The notes beneath the pieces are model-generated. The model was given only the letters and a program-made list of their open reading frames with translations, did not search any database and was not told the DNA's origin. The position numbers and the translations under genes were made by a program. Positions 17,326-26,659 of a DNA stretch of 64,000 bases are shown here, one piece after another; position 1 is the first letter of the stretch; each line of letters starts with the position of its first letter. The DNA comes from Nitrosomonas sp. Nm34 (GTDB lineage Bacteria; Pseudomonadota; Gammaproteobacteria; Burkholderiales; Nitrosomonadaceae): NCBI RefSeq assembly GCF_900113925.1, contig NZ_FORD01000006.1, forward strand, positions 1-64,000, in the 5' to 3' direction.

Positions 17326-17580
17326 AAACTCCTTTTCTCCTACAAAATTGTAAATAACTAACTACAAACCATCATTTTTGCCAGAGCTTAAATAAAAACT
17401 GGCTTATGACATCTATATCTGAAGTCCGTCCTCACTAAAGACTCTTAATAGCTGACGGTTTTCTTTGAAAGAGGAAGCTCATCAACTCAGCTACTGCATG
17501 ATGAACTTGGAGTATTCATGAATCACGCCAACTTTTCGCCTATGACTCAATGTTAAATATTCCTTGATAGTGACACGTAA

Positions 17581-17679
17581 TCCACTTCCAAATCAAAACT
17601 GATGCGAAGACGAACTGCAGATAGTATAAATTATACGACAAGGTGAAGACGACAAAGCCAATTTTGATTGGAAATGGAA
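17581..17679 (+). repeat. MITE-like element, copy E
   Basis: About 99 bp with the core GATGCGAAGACGAACTGCAG and GGTGAAGACGACAAAGCC, and the right end TTTTGATTGGAAATGGAA. TAA occurs on both sides. Open frames over this stretch are by-products of the element. Confidence 0.75.
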
Positions 17680-17903
17680 TAACAATTGTTGTGGCACTTG
17701 TATTGTAATAGCCAGCTATGCTTATGGTCGGATATTGAAGAGCGTTATTGAGTCTTGCCCCGTTACTCATTTCCTCTCCAAAATAAATAAATAATACCTA
17801 TGAGAGGCACTTTCTTAACATAAACTTCATGAAGTCTATGTTAATAATATTGCAACAAAGTAAATCTTTGTCGCGTAATTATTAACTTGGAGGTTACCTG
17901 ATC

Positions 17904-18635
17904 ATGAAAATAATCGGTATCGCAGCTCTTATTATTGCCATGTTAGATAACATTATAGCGGTAAATGCACAGTACAGCCTCTTATTAGCGTTTGTTGTTT
18001 CCTATGCCGGTGTAATGCTATTAAAATTTGGTACCAAAAATACTCCAGCCACACCTTACCAGAGCAAACTTACATTAAACAGCAGAAATCAATTTATCCA
18101 CTTAAGTTCTTTTGGGTTAGAGCGAATTAAAATTAAAGTTGCTGAAGTACTACATAAGATAAGTTCAAGCGTAGATGAAAGAATTGAAACTAATATTTCG
18201 GTTGAGAGCGCACTATCTATTTGCAAGAAAATCGTTGAAGAAAATGATTGGCGTATTTTAGAGACAAGCCCAAATCGTATTCAATGTAAAGAGTTTTTCC
18301 AAATTTTCTCCTTTTACTGGCCAATTAAAGTCGAAATTATTGTATCTGGTGATGATTTATCGCATACCACCATTTTTCTTCATGGCTCTGTTATTGGAGG
18401 CGGCTTGATACAAAATCGAAATCTTGAGAAGCAGATAAGTAAGCTTAAGAGCAGAATAGAAATAATAGCAATGCGTGAAACACCTGTTTCTTTTTTTGTT
18501 GTTTCTTCAGATGATACTCAGAATACAGTTAAAAAAGGGGTGGAAAAGCTGCTCACACTTCGCCCAGAAAGAGGCACGCTTACTGATAAAGAATTTACCG
18601 AAGCAGTAAATGATAAATTATTAAAAGGAGATTAA
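17904..18635 (+). CDS. Membrane-anchored protein with SHOCT-like tail, unknown function
   Basis: 243 aa, start ATG at 17904 behind TTGGAGG. Residues 1-43 form two hydrophobic helices. The remainder is soluble, with an alpha/beta region around KVEIIVSGDDLSHTTIFLHG. The last 25 residues (RGTLTDKEFTEAVNDKLL) look like a SHOCT short C-terminal domain, found at the end of many oligomeric bacterial proteins. I do not recognise the main domain. It lies between the two SulP modules on the opposite strand, so it may belong to the same stress or transport region. Confidence 0.65.
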   Translation: MKIIGIAALIIAMLDNIIAVNAQYSLLLAFVVSYAGVMLLKFGTKNTPATPYQSKLTLNSRNQFIHLSSFGLERIKIKVAEVLHKISSSVDERIETNISVESALSICKKIVEENDWRILETSPNRIQCKEFFQIFSFYWPIKVEIIVSGDDLSHTTIFLHGSVIGGGLIQNRNLEKQISKLKSRIEIIAMRETPVSFFVVSSDDTQNTVKKGVEKLLTLRPERGTLTDKEFTEAVNDKLLKGD

Positions 18636-18719
18636 AGCCAAACACTTCCAATAAATAAACCTAATATCCTAATTTAATGCGAAGAACCAACGCTATGATT
18701 TTATATTACGATACTTACA

Positions 18720-18756
18720 GTTGAATTACCTCTAGAAAACCCGGAGGTAATTCAAC
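18720..18756. terminator. Bidirectional hairpin between convergent genes
   Basis: A perfect 13-bp stem (GTTGAATTACCTC with GAGGTAATTCAAC) with an 11-nt loop lies between the plus-strand gene ending at 18635 and the minus-strand gene ending at 18774. T-rich sequence follows shortly on the plus strand. Confidence 0.7.
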
Positions 18757-18773
18757 CTATTATTACGTAATTT

Positions 18774-19178
18774 TTAAACTACCATTTTATTTGCACTAAA
18801 AATTAAATTAGCCTTTTTGGGACGAACCAATAGTATCAAAGAGCCAACTTTAGCGATCAGTTGTTCGGCAACTGATCCAACATAAAAATACTCAAATCCT
18901 CTAACATTAGCTGTTCCAACTACTAGTGCGTCTGCTCCCCACTCAAAAGTAGCAGCAGCAATCGCATTAGAAATACCATTTATTCCTTCTTCTTTTTTAG
19001 CATCCAAAAGTCGCGCTTCGACATTTAATTCGTTAAGATAAGTTTTTGCTTTTTCCAGTATTGTAGTATCGGTCTTTTCATCGACTTCAATATCACTACC
19101 ATCCTCTGAATGGACGATACATAATGCTGCATTATGATTACTGGCAATATTTATAGCATCTAATAATGCGGAAATCAT
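18774..19178 (-). CDS. N-terminally truncated universal stress protein
   Basis: 134 aa. The Usp fold is recognisable from the first helix onward (INIASNHNAALCIVH) to VGTANVRGFEYFYVGSVAE, but the first beta strand and its Asp, present in the two neighbouring copies, are missing. The gene starts at ATG 19178, four bases after the stop of the complete Usp gene, whose last codons (AAAGGATAA) supply the ribosome binding site. It is therefore translationally coupled. It may be a diverged tandem duplicate kept as a partner subunit, or a decaying copy. Confidence 0.7.
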   Translation of the reverse strand: MISALLDAINIASNHNAALCIVHSEDGSDIEVDEKTDTTILEKAKTYLNELNVEARLLDAKKEEGINGISNAIAAATFEWGADALVVGTANVRGFEYFYVGSVAEQLIAKVGSLILLVRPKKANLIFSANKMVV

Positions 19179-19182
19179 ATTT

Positions 19183-19593
19183 TTATCCTTTCTGTGGACG
19201 AATCAATAACACTGAAGCATCAACTTTAGAAATTAGTTGTTCGGCAACCGATCCGATATATAGACGCTCCAACCCCCGACGGTTACTCGTACCTACTGCC
19301 AGCAAATCTGCCCCCCAATCAGAGGCAGCGGTCGCAATCGAATCAGCAATACCAGTCAAACCATACACGGCATCTGCCTGCAGAAGACTTGTTTCTATGT
19401 TCGCTGCATCAACATATGATTTGGCTTGTTCCAGTATCTGAGAGCCTGTACTTTTATCGGTTTCGGTATCACCAGTTACGCAATGAACAATATGCAATGC
19501 TGCGTTGTAATTATTGGCAATATTTACTGCTTCTTCTAATGCCCGCTGAGCAGTATTGCTACCATCAATAGCGATCATTATCTTCTTATACAT
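19183..19593 (-). CDS. Universal stress protein (UspA family)
   Basis: 136 aa and complete, with MYKKIMIAIDGSNTAQRAL at the start and VGTSNRRGLERLYIGSVAE near the end. It is closely related to the 15.5 kb copy. The second Gly of the usual ATP loop is Asn here. The gene follows SulP copy 2 and is followed by a truncated Usp, making a three-gene unit. It is part of the duplicated module. Confidence 0.88.
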   Translation of the reverse strand: MYKKIMIAIDGSNTAQRALEEAVNIANNYNAALHIVHCVTGDTETDKSTGSQILEQAKSYVDAANIETSLLQADAVYGLTGIADSIATAASDWGADLLAVGTSNRRGLERLYIGSVAEQLISKVDASVLLIRPQKG

Positions 19594-19718
19594 AAGATCA
19601 ATCCTCTTATCAGCATTTATTCTATTTATTCTGTTTGAGGACGAAGTCTTATTCTCTTCGCCCTCAGATCACCGAATAGTTTATTTATCCAATACGTACC
19701 AATTATGTGTATAAATTG

Positions 19719-21068
19719 CTACTGTAAATTACTGCTACTATCTCTTTTCAAATTATCAAAATATCGTTTCACAACGTCTTTTCCTGGCATATTATCGTGC
19801 TTGGTGTAGACCAGGAAATGGATGATTCCATGTACTGCCATCGCAATCAACATGCCCTCAAAAATACCTACCTTGTACACCAAACCGCCAGTGAAAAGCG
19901 CTAACATCAGAGCATATGGACCATAATGTGTCACATGCACCAAGCCGGCAATCATCTTATAGCCGGTAAACATCATAATCGCCGCCAATGCAAATTTCGG
20001 TAAGTAATCTAAAAACTGGGTATTGAGCATAAAAAAGCACACTACACAACCAACGATCAGAACAGAAAACTTGGTCATTGCACCTGCTAATTTATTGGTT
20101 GTGCTTTTCGCCAGACCATCCAAGTTGGTCATACCGCCAAAGAAACTTGAGCCAAAATTAGCAATCCAGATGGCAAGCAAGCTATTATTGCTGTTTGTTT
20201 TGCGTTTAAGCGGATCTATTTTCTCAATGGCCGCGTTACTCATAACCTGTTCAATGACATCAACAATAGCGAGCATGGCACAGAAAAAGAACATATAAAC
20301 CAGCATCATTATCGTTACGTCTGCGGTTGGCAATGGCAATCTCAGTTCAAGAGGAACATCTTCCACCGATATCATCGGCACAGAAACAAACTGAGCCAAA
20401 ACAACGCCCCCAATGATCAGTGCGAAATAGGGAATAGCAGGTTGGGTATTTTTGAATTTGGAAAATAAGAATACAAACGCTCCAAAGCCAACTGCAGAAA
20501 TCGCAACCATTTGGATACGGGTAGCATTCCAGAAAGTTTCAGTAACTAATTCTGCTGGTATTTCGTAGGTAAACTCTGAGAATTTCAAGAGTATCTTTAA
20601 TCCTATACCTGCTAACAAACCTTCTACCAGATAAACCGGGACAGCAACAAGTAGAAATCTTTGCCAATTAAACTTCCATATGATCGCCTGCATAATCGCG
20701 GTCAATAAAATACAAAATGCCATATTTTGTATTCCAAAAGTAGCTACCCCCAGAGCTAACACCGGAGCCAATCCAGCCGCAATACCAGGTGTACCAATAT
20801 AATTACCTGGTTTGAACCAGGCATTGATCCAACCAACTAAACAGGCAAAAACCACAGTTGCCAAACCTACCTTGATCGGATAATCAGACATGATTGCAAT
20901 GCCAATCGATAACGGAATGGCCATAGCGCCCGTTATCACACCCGCTGCGGTATCGCGCAAAAAATATTGTGATTGAAAAGCGGCAGAACCTGCTCCTACT
21001 GGAGCAGCGCTTTCCGCCACATCTGGTTGTCCGTCTGTCAACGGTTTACTTTCTATTTGTGTAGCCAT
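19719..21068 (-). CDS. SulP-family inorganic anion transporter, copy 2
   Basis: 449 aa, very similar to the 16.0 kb copy over its full length, again without a STAS domain. The differences are concentrated in the N-terminal tail, a loop around DVPLELRLPLPTADV and the C-terminus. Motifs include GVITGAMAIPLSIGIAI and GTPGIAAGLAPV (Ala of copy 1 replaced by Thr next to the Pro). Retention of both copies with their Usp partners suggests that both are used, perhaps under different conditions. A long, mostly non-coding stretch lies upstream. Confidence 0.85.
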   Translation of the reverse strand: MATQIESKPLTDGQPDVAESAAPVGAGSAAFQSQYFLRDTAAGVITGAMAIPLSIGIAIMSDYPIKVGLATVVFACLVGWINAWFKPGNYIGTPGIAAGLAPVLALGVATFGIQNMAFCILLTAIMQAIIWKFNWQRFLLVAVPVYLVEGLLAGIGLKILLKFSEFTYEIPAELVTETFWNATRIQMVAISAVGFGAFVFLFSKFKNTQPAIPYFALIIGGVVLAQFVSVPMISVEDVPLELRLPLPTADVTIMMLVYMFFFCAMLAIVDVIEQVMSNAAIEKIDPLKRKTNSNNSLLAIWIANFGSSFFGGMTNLDGLAKSTTNKLAGAMTKFSVLIVGCVVCFFMLNTQFLDYLPKFALAAIMMFTGYKMIAGLVHVTHYGPYALMLALFTGGLVYKVGIFEGMLIAMAVHGIIHFLVYTKHDNMPGKDVVKRYFDNLKRDSSSNLQ

Positions 21069-21321
21069 AATATTACTTTTCTCCTATGCTGTATAAGTAA
21101 TAGATAGACTATAAAAAATACCTTTTGCCCGTAGATTACTGAGACTGCTGTTAGCTTTGTCCTTTGTGAGCAATCAGTTAGTCCGAATATTGTTAGTCCG
21201 AATGTTTTATATAATATTTTTCTTTTTTTTGTGATCTTTAAAGAAGATTCTTATTATTTACTTACGCTTACTTTTACAAGCGTTGATCAATCGTATCTCA
21301 ATCAAAACCCTGATGTATATT

Positions 21322-21355
21322 AGGGAAACCATTGTTTTATCATGATGGTTTCCCT
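21322..21355. other. Perfect 11-bp hairpin
   Basis: AGGGAAACCAT and ATGGTTTCCCT form a perfect stem with a 12-nt loop in the intergenic stretch upstream of SulP copy 2. No T-tract follows on either strand, so a terminator role is uncertain. It could be a protein-binding site. Confidence 0.4.
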
Positions 21356-21370
21356 GTATTAAAAATAAGC

Positions 21371-21720
21371 AAAACCCTTATGTTTATGAGTCAATCCATT
21401 ACTCGCAAATAATAGAAACCATTAGATAATGTGGGCTTGGAAGAGTTAGTTGAGATAAATCACTGATTACGTCGTCTATTGGCGTTTGATGAAGTCACAA
21501 AAACAGATCCAGGTTGGATGAAAATGAATCTCAGATGCATGCAAGTAAAACCCTTATGGTTATAGGAAAATCTATTACCCATTGATAATTGAATCCATTA
21601 GCTAACGTAGACTGAGAAGATCTAACTGATGTGTATATTAATCAATCACTGACCTCTTGATCTGGCAGCATTTCATAATAATTACTAATACCGGTCCATT
21701 TGGATAAGGGTGAATCTCAG
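21371..21720 (+). repeat. Two-copy degenerate direct repeat
   Basis: Unit 1 (21371-21534) and unit 2 (21547-21720) both begin AAAACCCTTATG and end GAATCTCAG. They share blocks such as CCATTAG, AATCACTGA and a GGT..GGAT stretch, at roughly two-thirds identity. No coding sequence is seen. Unit 2 directly abuts a decayed P-type ATPase gene. Confidence 0.5.
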
Positions 21721-21721
21721 A

Positions 21722-22623
21722 GCGAAACTGACCAACGAATAATGAGGAATGTATATTGGAATTTCACAGATCAATGATGCTACCCTTCGGATCAGAGCAA
21801 AAAATGCAAACTTATTTTGCAGGGTTACTCCCTCCGAAAAAGAGCGCATAATTAATTGAATACTGAAAGCTCGAGATCATGAATAGGCTATCTGGGGGAT
21901 GGCATCAATAATGCCCCCATTGCTTTACCCAGCAGGCGGGGACCTATCAGTTGGTGCAACTGTTGATGTCGCCTGGGAGTTGGCTGATAGGATGCTTCTG
22001 GAATCGAACTTAAGTGTCATACTGGTGTGCCAGAATGAAGGCGCACCTTCGGCAATATAATCACGTATATCATGATGGGCACCAGCACTAATTTTGGCAA
22101 TAGATCTAACATGGCCGGCTCAGCCCTATTCCTGCTTGCGCCACCCACTCAATATTACTCAATAGTATTTTATATGATTTGCCGAAATGCCGAGTCCTTT
22201 GAATAAAGGAGATCCTGAAAAGCCCCGCAAACCGAGAGAATTAGATTATAAACTTTATACAAAATTACATGCTGACGATTGGTTCTGTCGGCTCAATGCA
22301 TGATTCCGGACCCTCTACGTCACGCTTGCAGCACTAAAATCATACGAAGCGTAGTTCCAAATCGGCTGGTTTATGGAATCACTATACACTCATGTACTGG
22401 TGAACTTTATTATAAATAGAATTAATCGTAATATTCCTTTTGGTTGTAGCGTTTACTGCCATCGTTCCATTTACCCTTTTGGGGTCGTACCTTGGTTTCG
22501 TTTCACCGCCACTTCTTTCTATTCATTTTAGCAGCGTTGGTCATGATTCACTTTGTAATAGTTGAAGTTACCAAGAGAAATTTTATCGATGGGATTACCC
22601 ATGCGTCGATTGGTGAAACATAA
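21722..22623 (+). pseudogene. Decayed Mg2+-transporting P-type ATPase, C-terminal half
   Basis: Translated in shifting frames, this apparently empty stretch gives successive pieces of an MgtA/MgtB-type ATPase in the right order. FCRVTPSEKERIIN comes first, then the hinge GYLGDGINNAP near 21886. VGATVDVAWELAD follows, then YIMMGTSTNFGN and MAGSALFL. Next come ILLNSILYDLPK, FQIGWFMESL near 22355, and AFTAIVPFTLLGSYLGFV. The last piece is LAALVMIHFVIVEVTKRNF, ending at TAA 22621-22623. At least four frameshifts and several stops separate the pieces, and the phosphorylation-site half is absent. It is a clear pseudogene of a magnesium importer. Confidence 0.85.
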
Positions 22624-22835
22624 AAGGGACTCAATTGAAGAAACTTAATTCCAAATTCGATAAGACGCTTAAATGCATAATAGTCGAGATAGTCGAGAAC
22701 TTTCCTTGATATGATTTATGTCACTAGGGCAAAGCTGACTAAACCAAAATAGTGTGTTGACTAATGTTATCCAGCAAATCAGAGTTGAGGAGCTTACTGA
22801 AATCACGATCTCCTTGTTCATTATGTCACCTAAAG

Positions 22836-23510
22836 CTATCTATGAACCTGATCAATAGGTTCTTCCGAAAACCAGCGAGTGGCGTAGCGTATCAAATCAG
22901 CGCCATTTTTCAAATTCAACTTGGTGCGAATATTGAAGCGATGTGTTTCGATCGTTTTAATGCTACGGTTAAGTAGCGTGGCAATTTCTTTACTACTATG
23001 TCCACATCCAATCAAATGCAACACCTCAAACTCACTCGGCGTTAGACTATTAATCAACTGTTCATGCTCTGGATGCCCTGCTACTATGCGATTCAGCAAC
23101 TTTGCATTCATTTCCTTGCTCAGATAAACATTCCCTTTCAAGACTTCGCGGATAGCCGTAAGCAAAACTTCACCAGGCTCCTGCTTCATGACATAACCTG
23201 AAGCCCCTGCCCGCAAAGCACGTTCAGCATAAACCGTCTCATCATGCATCGACACAAACAACACTGGCAATGCGGGTTTCAACGCATGCATATATTTAAT
23301 TACTTCAAAGCCTGAACTTGTTTTGAGCGTGACATCCAATAAAACAATATCAACCCTATCAGCTTTCTTGAGTAACGCCAGAGCCTCATTCCCATCGCCA
23401 ACCTCAGCGCAAACCTCTAAATCTGGCTCCAAATTTATGAGCATCGCCATGCCATGGCGTAACATGGCATGATCATCCACTAACATTACCTGTGCTTTTG
23501 AATTCGTCAT
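22836..23510 (-). CDS. NarL/FixJ-type response regulator
   Basis: 224 aa. The receiver domain shows the acidic pair D12-D13, the phospho-acceptor Asp59 in VLLDVTL, and the Lys in VMKQEPGE. The C-terminal LuxR-type helix-turn-helix reads LTPSEFEVLHLIGCGHSSKE and KTIETHRFNIRTKL. The gene starts 11 bp after the stop of the sensor kinase gene, so the two form a two-component operon. Target genes are not indicated; the nearest plus-strand neighbour is a pseudogene. Confidence 0.93.
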   Translation of the reverse strand: MTNSKAQVMLVDDHAMLRHGMAMLINLEPDLEVCAEVGDGNEALALLKKADRVDIVLLDVTLKTSSGFEVIKYMHALKPALPVLFVSMHDETVYAERALRAGASGYVMKQEPGEVLLTAIREVLKGNVYLSKEMNAKLLNRIVAGHPEHEQLINSLTPSEFEVLHLIGCGHSSKEIATLLNRSIKTIETHRFNIRTKLNLKNGADLIRYATRWFSEEPIDQVHR

Positions 23511-23521
23511 ATTAAATCAGT

Positions 23522-25618
23522 TTAAATAAGTTGCATTTCCAAACGCACTTCCGTACCCCCTTCTGGACGCGTTAATATTTCTAACTTGGCACCTAGCTGC
23601 TTTGCACGATATTGCATAATTTTAATACCCATTCCCTGGGTTACTTCATGCTTTTTATCCACCTCGACAATACCGCTTCCATCATCACATATGGAAAGGG
23701 TAAGCATTCCTTCTTCAAGATTCAAAAATATTCTTAGAGATCGTGCTCCACCATGACGTATTGCATTATTAGCAGCTTCCTGTGTAATTCGATAAAGATT
23801 GAGTGCAAGATTATTATCATTAGTAATAGCTTCATTTATAATAGCTTCATTTTCACACACAAATTCACAATCAATCTTATAAGTCGAAGCGATTCTCGAC
23901 GCAAGAGCTCGTAATGCCGCTACCAAACCATTTGCTTCCAGTTCAAATGGTAGCAGCCCCTGAGCGAGCTGTTTGATTTGTACTACAGAAGCCTGGGCTT
24001 GCGATGCAATAGAAGCCGCTACGCCTGCCAGATTATCTTTTCCCAAAACAAAGATTTTTTTCTCCAATGCCCTGGCCTGATAGCCAATTGCAGCAACCCG
24101 TTGCCCCAGATTGTCATGCAATTCCTGCCCGATGGTATGCGCCTGCTCCTCGGCAACAAAAACCAATGCTTGTTCTAACCGCTTGCGCTCAAGCCAACCT
24201 GCCAGATCGCTTGCAATGGCATTGATAAGTTTTTGCTCCTCAATTACTGGGAATGTTTTGTCTTCTGAGTAGAATAAACGTAATTGGCCGCAGACCTCAT
24301 CGTTGACGATAATTTCAGATAAATAGGTACAAAAAGAGTTTTGATCCTTATGCCAGTGATAACCAGCAATCTTATCGGTGATTTTAGCCTTTGATCGCAA
24401 AGTGCATATAAAACCGTGATCATACTTGCCAGAAATGTATCGCCAGCCATAAAGCTCAATGATGGCAGTCGCTATTTTCGGGAATTGCATGGCTGGAATC
24501 AAATGCTCAAAAATATTCTGGCAAACATTATCAATTGATACATCTAATCCCATACCACGACGAATTTCATAAAGACAGGTGATTTCTTTCAGACGTTTAC
24601 GTAACTCTAATTCCTTATGACTCAATTCTATCGAAAATAGCTCAGCCTTTTCTTTTGCTTCTTGCGCTTCCCGCCTGGATTTAATCAGTTTACGCACAAA
24701 CCAGTTTAATAGCAGTATTTCTGCAGCGATCAATCCCGCAAGATATAATATGACAAATTTTAATTGTTCAGCTGCTGGCCTAAGTAATTCTTCCTCATCC
24801 AACTTCAATACCATGCCTAAACCAATCTTCTCTAATGGAGCATATGCCGCAATTACTTGCATATGGCGATAATCTTTTACAGCCATAACCCCACTTTTTC
24901 CTGTTAATGCATTATTTATCGGCAACAGCTCATCTCTCGTTGCCTGATACAGATATTTGAATTTGACACCATCCATCTGACTCATCAGACAAGCCATTTC
25001 TTTCGCACTATCTCCTGGAGCTGGAGGTGCGCATAACATAAACTCCCCAGTTTCACCAATTGATCTTATTCCACTAAATCTACGAGTCAGGTACGGCAAA
25101 AAACTCTCTGTCGTAATTCTGCCAATGCGATGCCCATCCTGGTCTAACACATCTTCACTAGTGCGCAAAATAAATTGATCATCCCATAAGAGAAAAGTAT
25201 TATTTTGTATAGTCAGCGGTAATGATTGAGTTTGTTTATCAGAAAAATGGCCTACCTGTGACAATACTCTCCCGTGCACATCATAAACGATAGCAGCCGA
25301 AAAACCGATTTGTGTTAATGAATTAACGTTCCGATCAAGGTCGTGCAGTGCATTGAAGTTGTCCGGTTGAACATTAAGCTGCTGGATTGGCTGAATCATG
25401 AAAGGCCGCATGGTTAGCGCACGTGTGTCCGCGAGACCTTTTTCAATTTGAATCTCGAATAAATACGTTTTGCCTTCTAATACTGCATCCAGTCCTCTAC
25501 CAAGTGCGGATTCAATCTGGCGATGCATTACATCATAAACTGCAATACCTGTTGTCAGAGTCAATCCTAGCAGCAATAATCCGCCAATAATACTGATGCT
25601 TCGGTGTTCGCGAATCAT
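23522..25618 (-). CDS. Membrane sensor histidine kinase (NarX/DegS-type)
   Basis: About 698 aa from the ATG at 25618 (a TTG two codons upstream is possible). A transmembrane helix near residues 10-30 is followed by a periplasmic region of about 250 residues that looks like a Cache-type sensor, then a second helix (LAGLIAAEILLLNWFV). A coiled-coil and a GAF-like region with Cys residues follow. The kinase part has the HisKA_3 motif QELHDNLGQR with His501, and the ATPase N-box in ITQEAANNAIRHGG and ICDDGSGI. It phosphorylates the adjacent regulator. The signal is unknown. Confidence 0.9.
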   Translation of the reverse strand: MIREHRSISIIGGLLLLGLTLTTGIAVYDVMHRQIESALGRGLDAVLEGKTYLFEIQIEKGLADTRALTMRPFMIQPIQQLNVQPDNFNALHDLDRNVNSLTQIGFSAAIVYDVHGRVLSQVGHFSDKQTQSLPLTIQNNTFLLWDDQFILRTSEDVLDQDGHRIGRITTESFLPYLTRRFSGIRSIGETGEFMLCAPPAPGDSAKEMACLMSQMDGVKFKYLYQATRDELLPINNALTGKSGVMAVKDYRHMQVIAAYAPLEKIGLGMVLKLDEEELLRPAAEQLKFVILYLAGLIAAEILLLNWFVRKLIKSRREAQEAKEKAELFSIELSHKELELRKRLKEITCLYEIRRGMGLDVSIDNVCQNIFEHLIPAMQFPKIATAIIELYGWRYISGKYDHGFICTLRSKAKITDKIAGYHWHKDQNSFCTYLSEIIVNDEVCGQLRLFYSEDKTFPVIEEQKLINAIASDLAGWLERKRLEQALVFVAEEQAHTIGQELHDNLGQRVAAIGYQARALEKKIFVLGKDNLAGVAASIASQAQASVVQIKQLAQGLLPFELEANGLVAALRALASRIASTYKIDCEFVCENEAIINEAITNDNNLALNLYRITQEAANNAIRHGGARSLRIFLNLEEGMLTLSICDDGSGIVEVDKKHEVTQGMGIKIMQYRAKQLGAKLEILTRPEGGTEVRLEMQLI

Positions 25619-25885
25619 AACCAAGTCACCCGCTTTGTTTTTTTATGTTTATTTGGCTTAATATCATGTGCTTATATGCAAGACCAGTAAATATAGGGTG
25701 TTAAGGCTATCATGGCTAGAATTGCAGGTACAATTACCATACAACTTCAGAGAGGAAAGTCAGCTTTAATATTACAAATAAATTAGAAATTAATGACTAA
25801 AGATTCTTCTTTGAAGCGTTTGTTCCCATAATATTTGGGTATAAGATTTATCGCAAAAATTAGGCAGCTAATATTTATTGCCTAA

Positions 25886-25986
25886 TTCCATTTCTAAATC
25901 AAAAATGACGCGAAGGCGAGCCGCAGACAGTATCAATCATACAGCAATGTGCAACCGATAAAGCCAGTTTTGATTTAGAAATGGAA
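25886..25986 (+). repeat. MITE-like element, copy F (best preserved)
   Basis: 101 bp with near-perfect inverted ends, TTCCATTTCTAAATCAAAA against TTTTGATTTAGAAATGGAA, and TAA on each side. This copy serves as the reference for the family. It lies 46 bp upstream of a lipoprotein gene. Confidence 0.85.
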
Positions 25987-26032
25987 TAATGAGATTAAAA
26001 AATACACATATCTATAAAGAAAAATAATCAAT

Positions 26033-26659
26033 ATGAAAAAAGCTGTACTCGTTATTTTAATGACTACTTTGGTACTATCTGGTTGCAGCACAACTTATTA
26101 TCTTGAAGGCGCAGAATATAAAGGTAAGAAAAAATATATCGCAGCGAGAGCTGCGATGCATACCCGCTGTATCGAAAGCACCGAACCGCTTCCTGCGCCG
26201 CTTATTGAGCGAAAGCTCATCGCTTTGATTCCTTCCCAGGAATTGATCTATACAACTATTTTAACGAATCTTAAAGCAATTTCCCCGGATTATCCTATGA
26301 CCAGGGAAGATCTACGTTATGATCCATTATATTCAGGCGTTAATGAAAATTTCAAAATGGTAGTTGAACTGATAAAAAGGAAAAATTTGTATAAAACAGT
26401 TGAAATGATTGAGTACGAAAGTTTATCAATCCCCGAAGCTAGCGTAGATACCGATATATTTCATGTTGTGCTGGCGACTGCTACCAACCGGAATGATCGA
26501 TATTACCTCACCAGAGAAAAGAGAGGAAAGCTAAGAATCGATTATGGCGCGATCAATCCGCCCTGTGTGCATGAGCGCGTTAGCTTTATGTACGTGACTC
26601 AATGTGAAACATTCCGTGATAATTTGCTATCTTCTCTTCAGACGCTTGCCTTGCAATAA
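26033..26659 (+). CDS. Lipoprotein of unknown function
   Basis: 208 aa. A signal peptide ends in the lipobox LVLSGC with the lipidated Cys at residue 18. The mature part is about 190 residues, mixed alpha/beta, with three further cysteines (TRCIEST, PPCVHER, TQCETF). I do not recognise it. It has no operon partner; a MITE sits just upstream and may contribute to its promoter region. Confidence 0.65.
   Translation: MKKAVLVILMTTLVLSGCSTTYYLEGAEYKGKKKYIAARAAMHTRCIESTEPLPAPLIERKLIALIPSQELIYTTILTNLKAISPDYPMTREDLRYDPLYSGVNENFKMVVELIKRKNLYKTVEMIEYESLSIPEASVDTDIFHVVLATATNRNDRYYLTREKRGKLRIDYGAINPPCVHERVSFMYVTQCETFRDNLLSSLQTLALQ

Noticed and set aside
17540..17770. 76-codon minus-strand frame with hydrophobic residues
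   Set aside because: It lies across MITE copy E and its composition follows from that element; no start signal.
22187..22303. 38-codon small ORF beginning MPSPLNKGD
   Set aside because: Its sequence continues the P-type ATPase remnant, so it is a piece of that pseudogene and not a separate gene.
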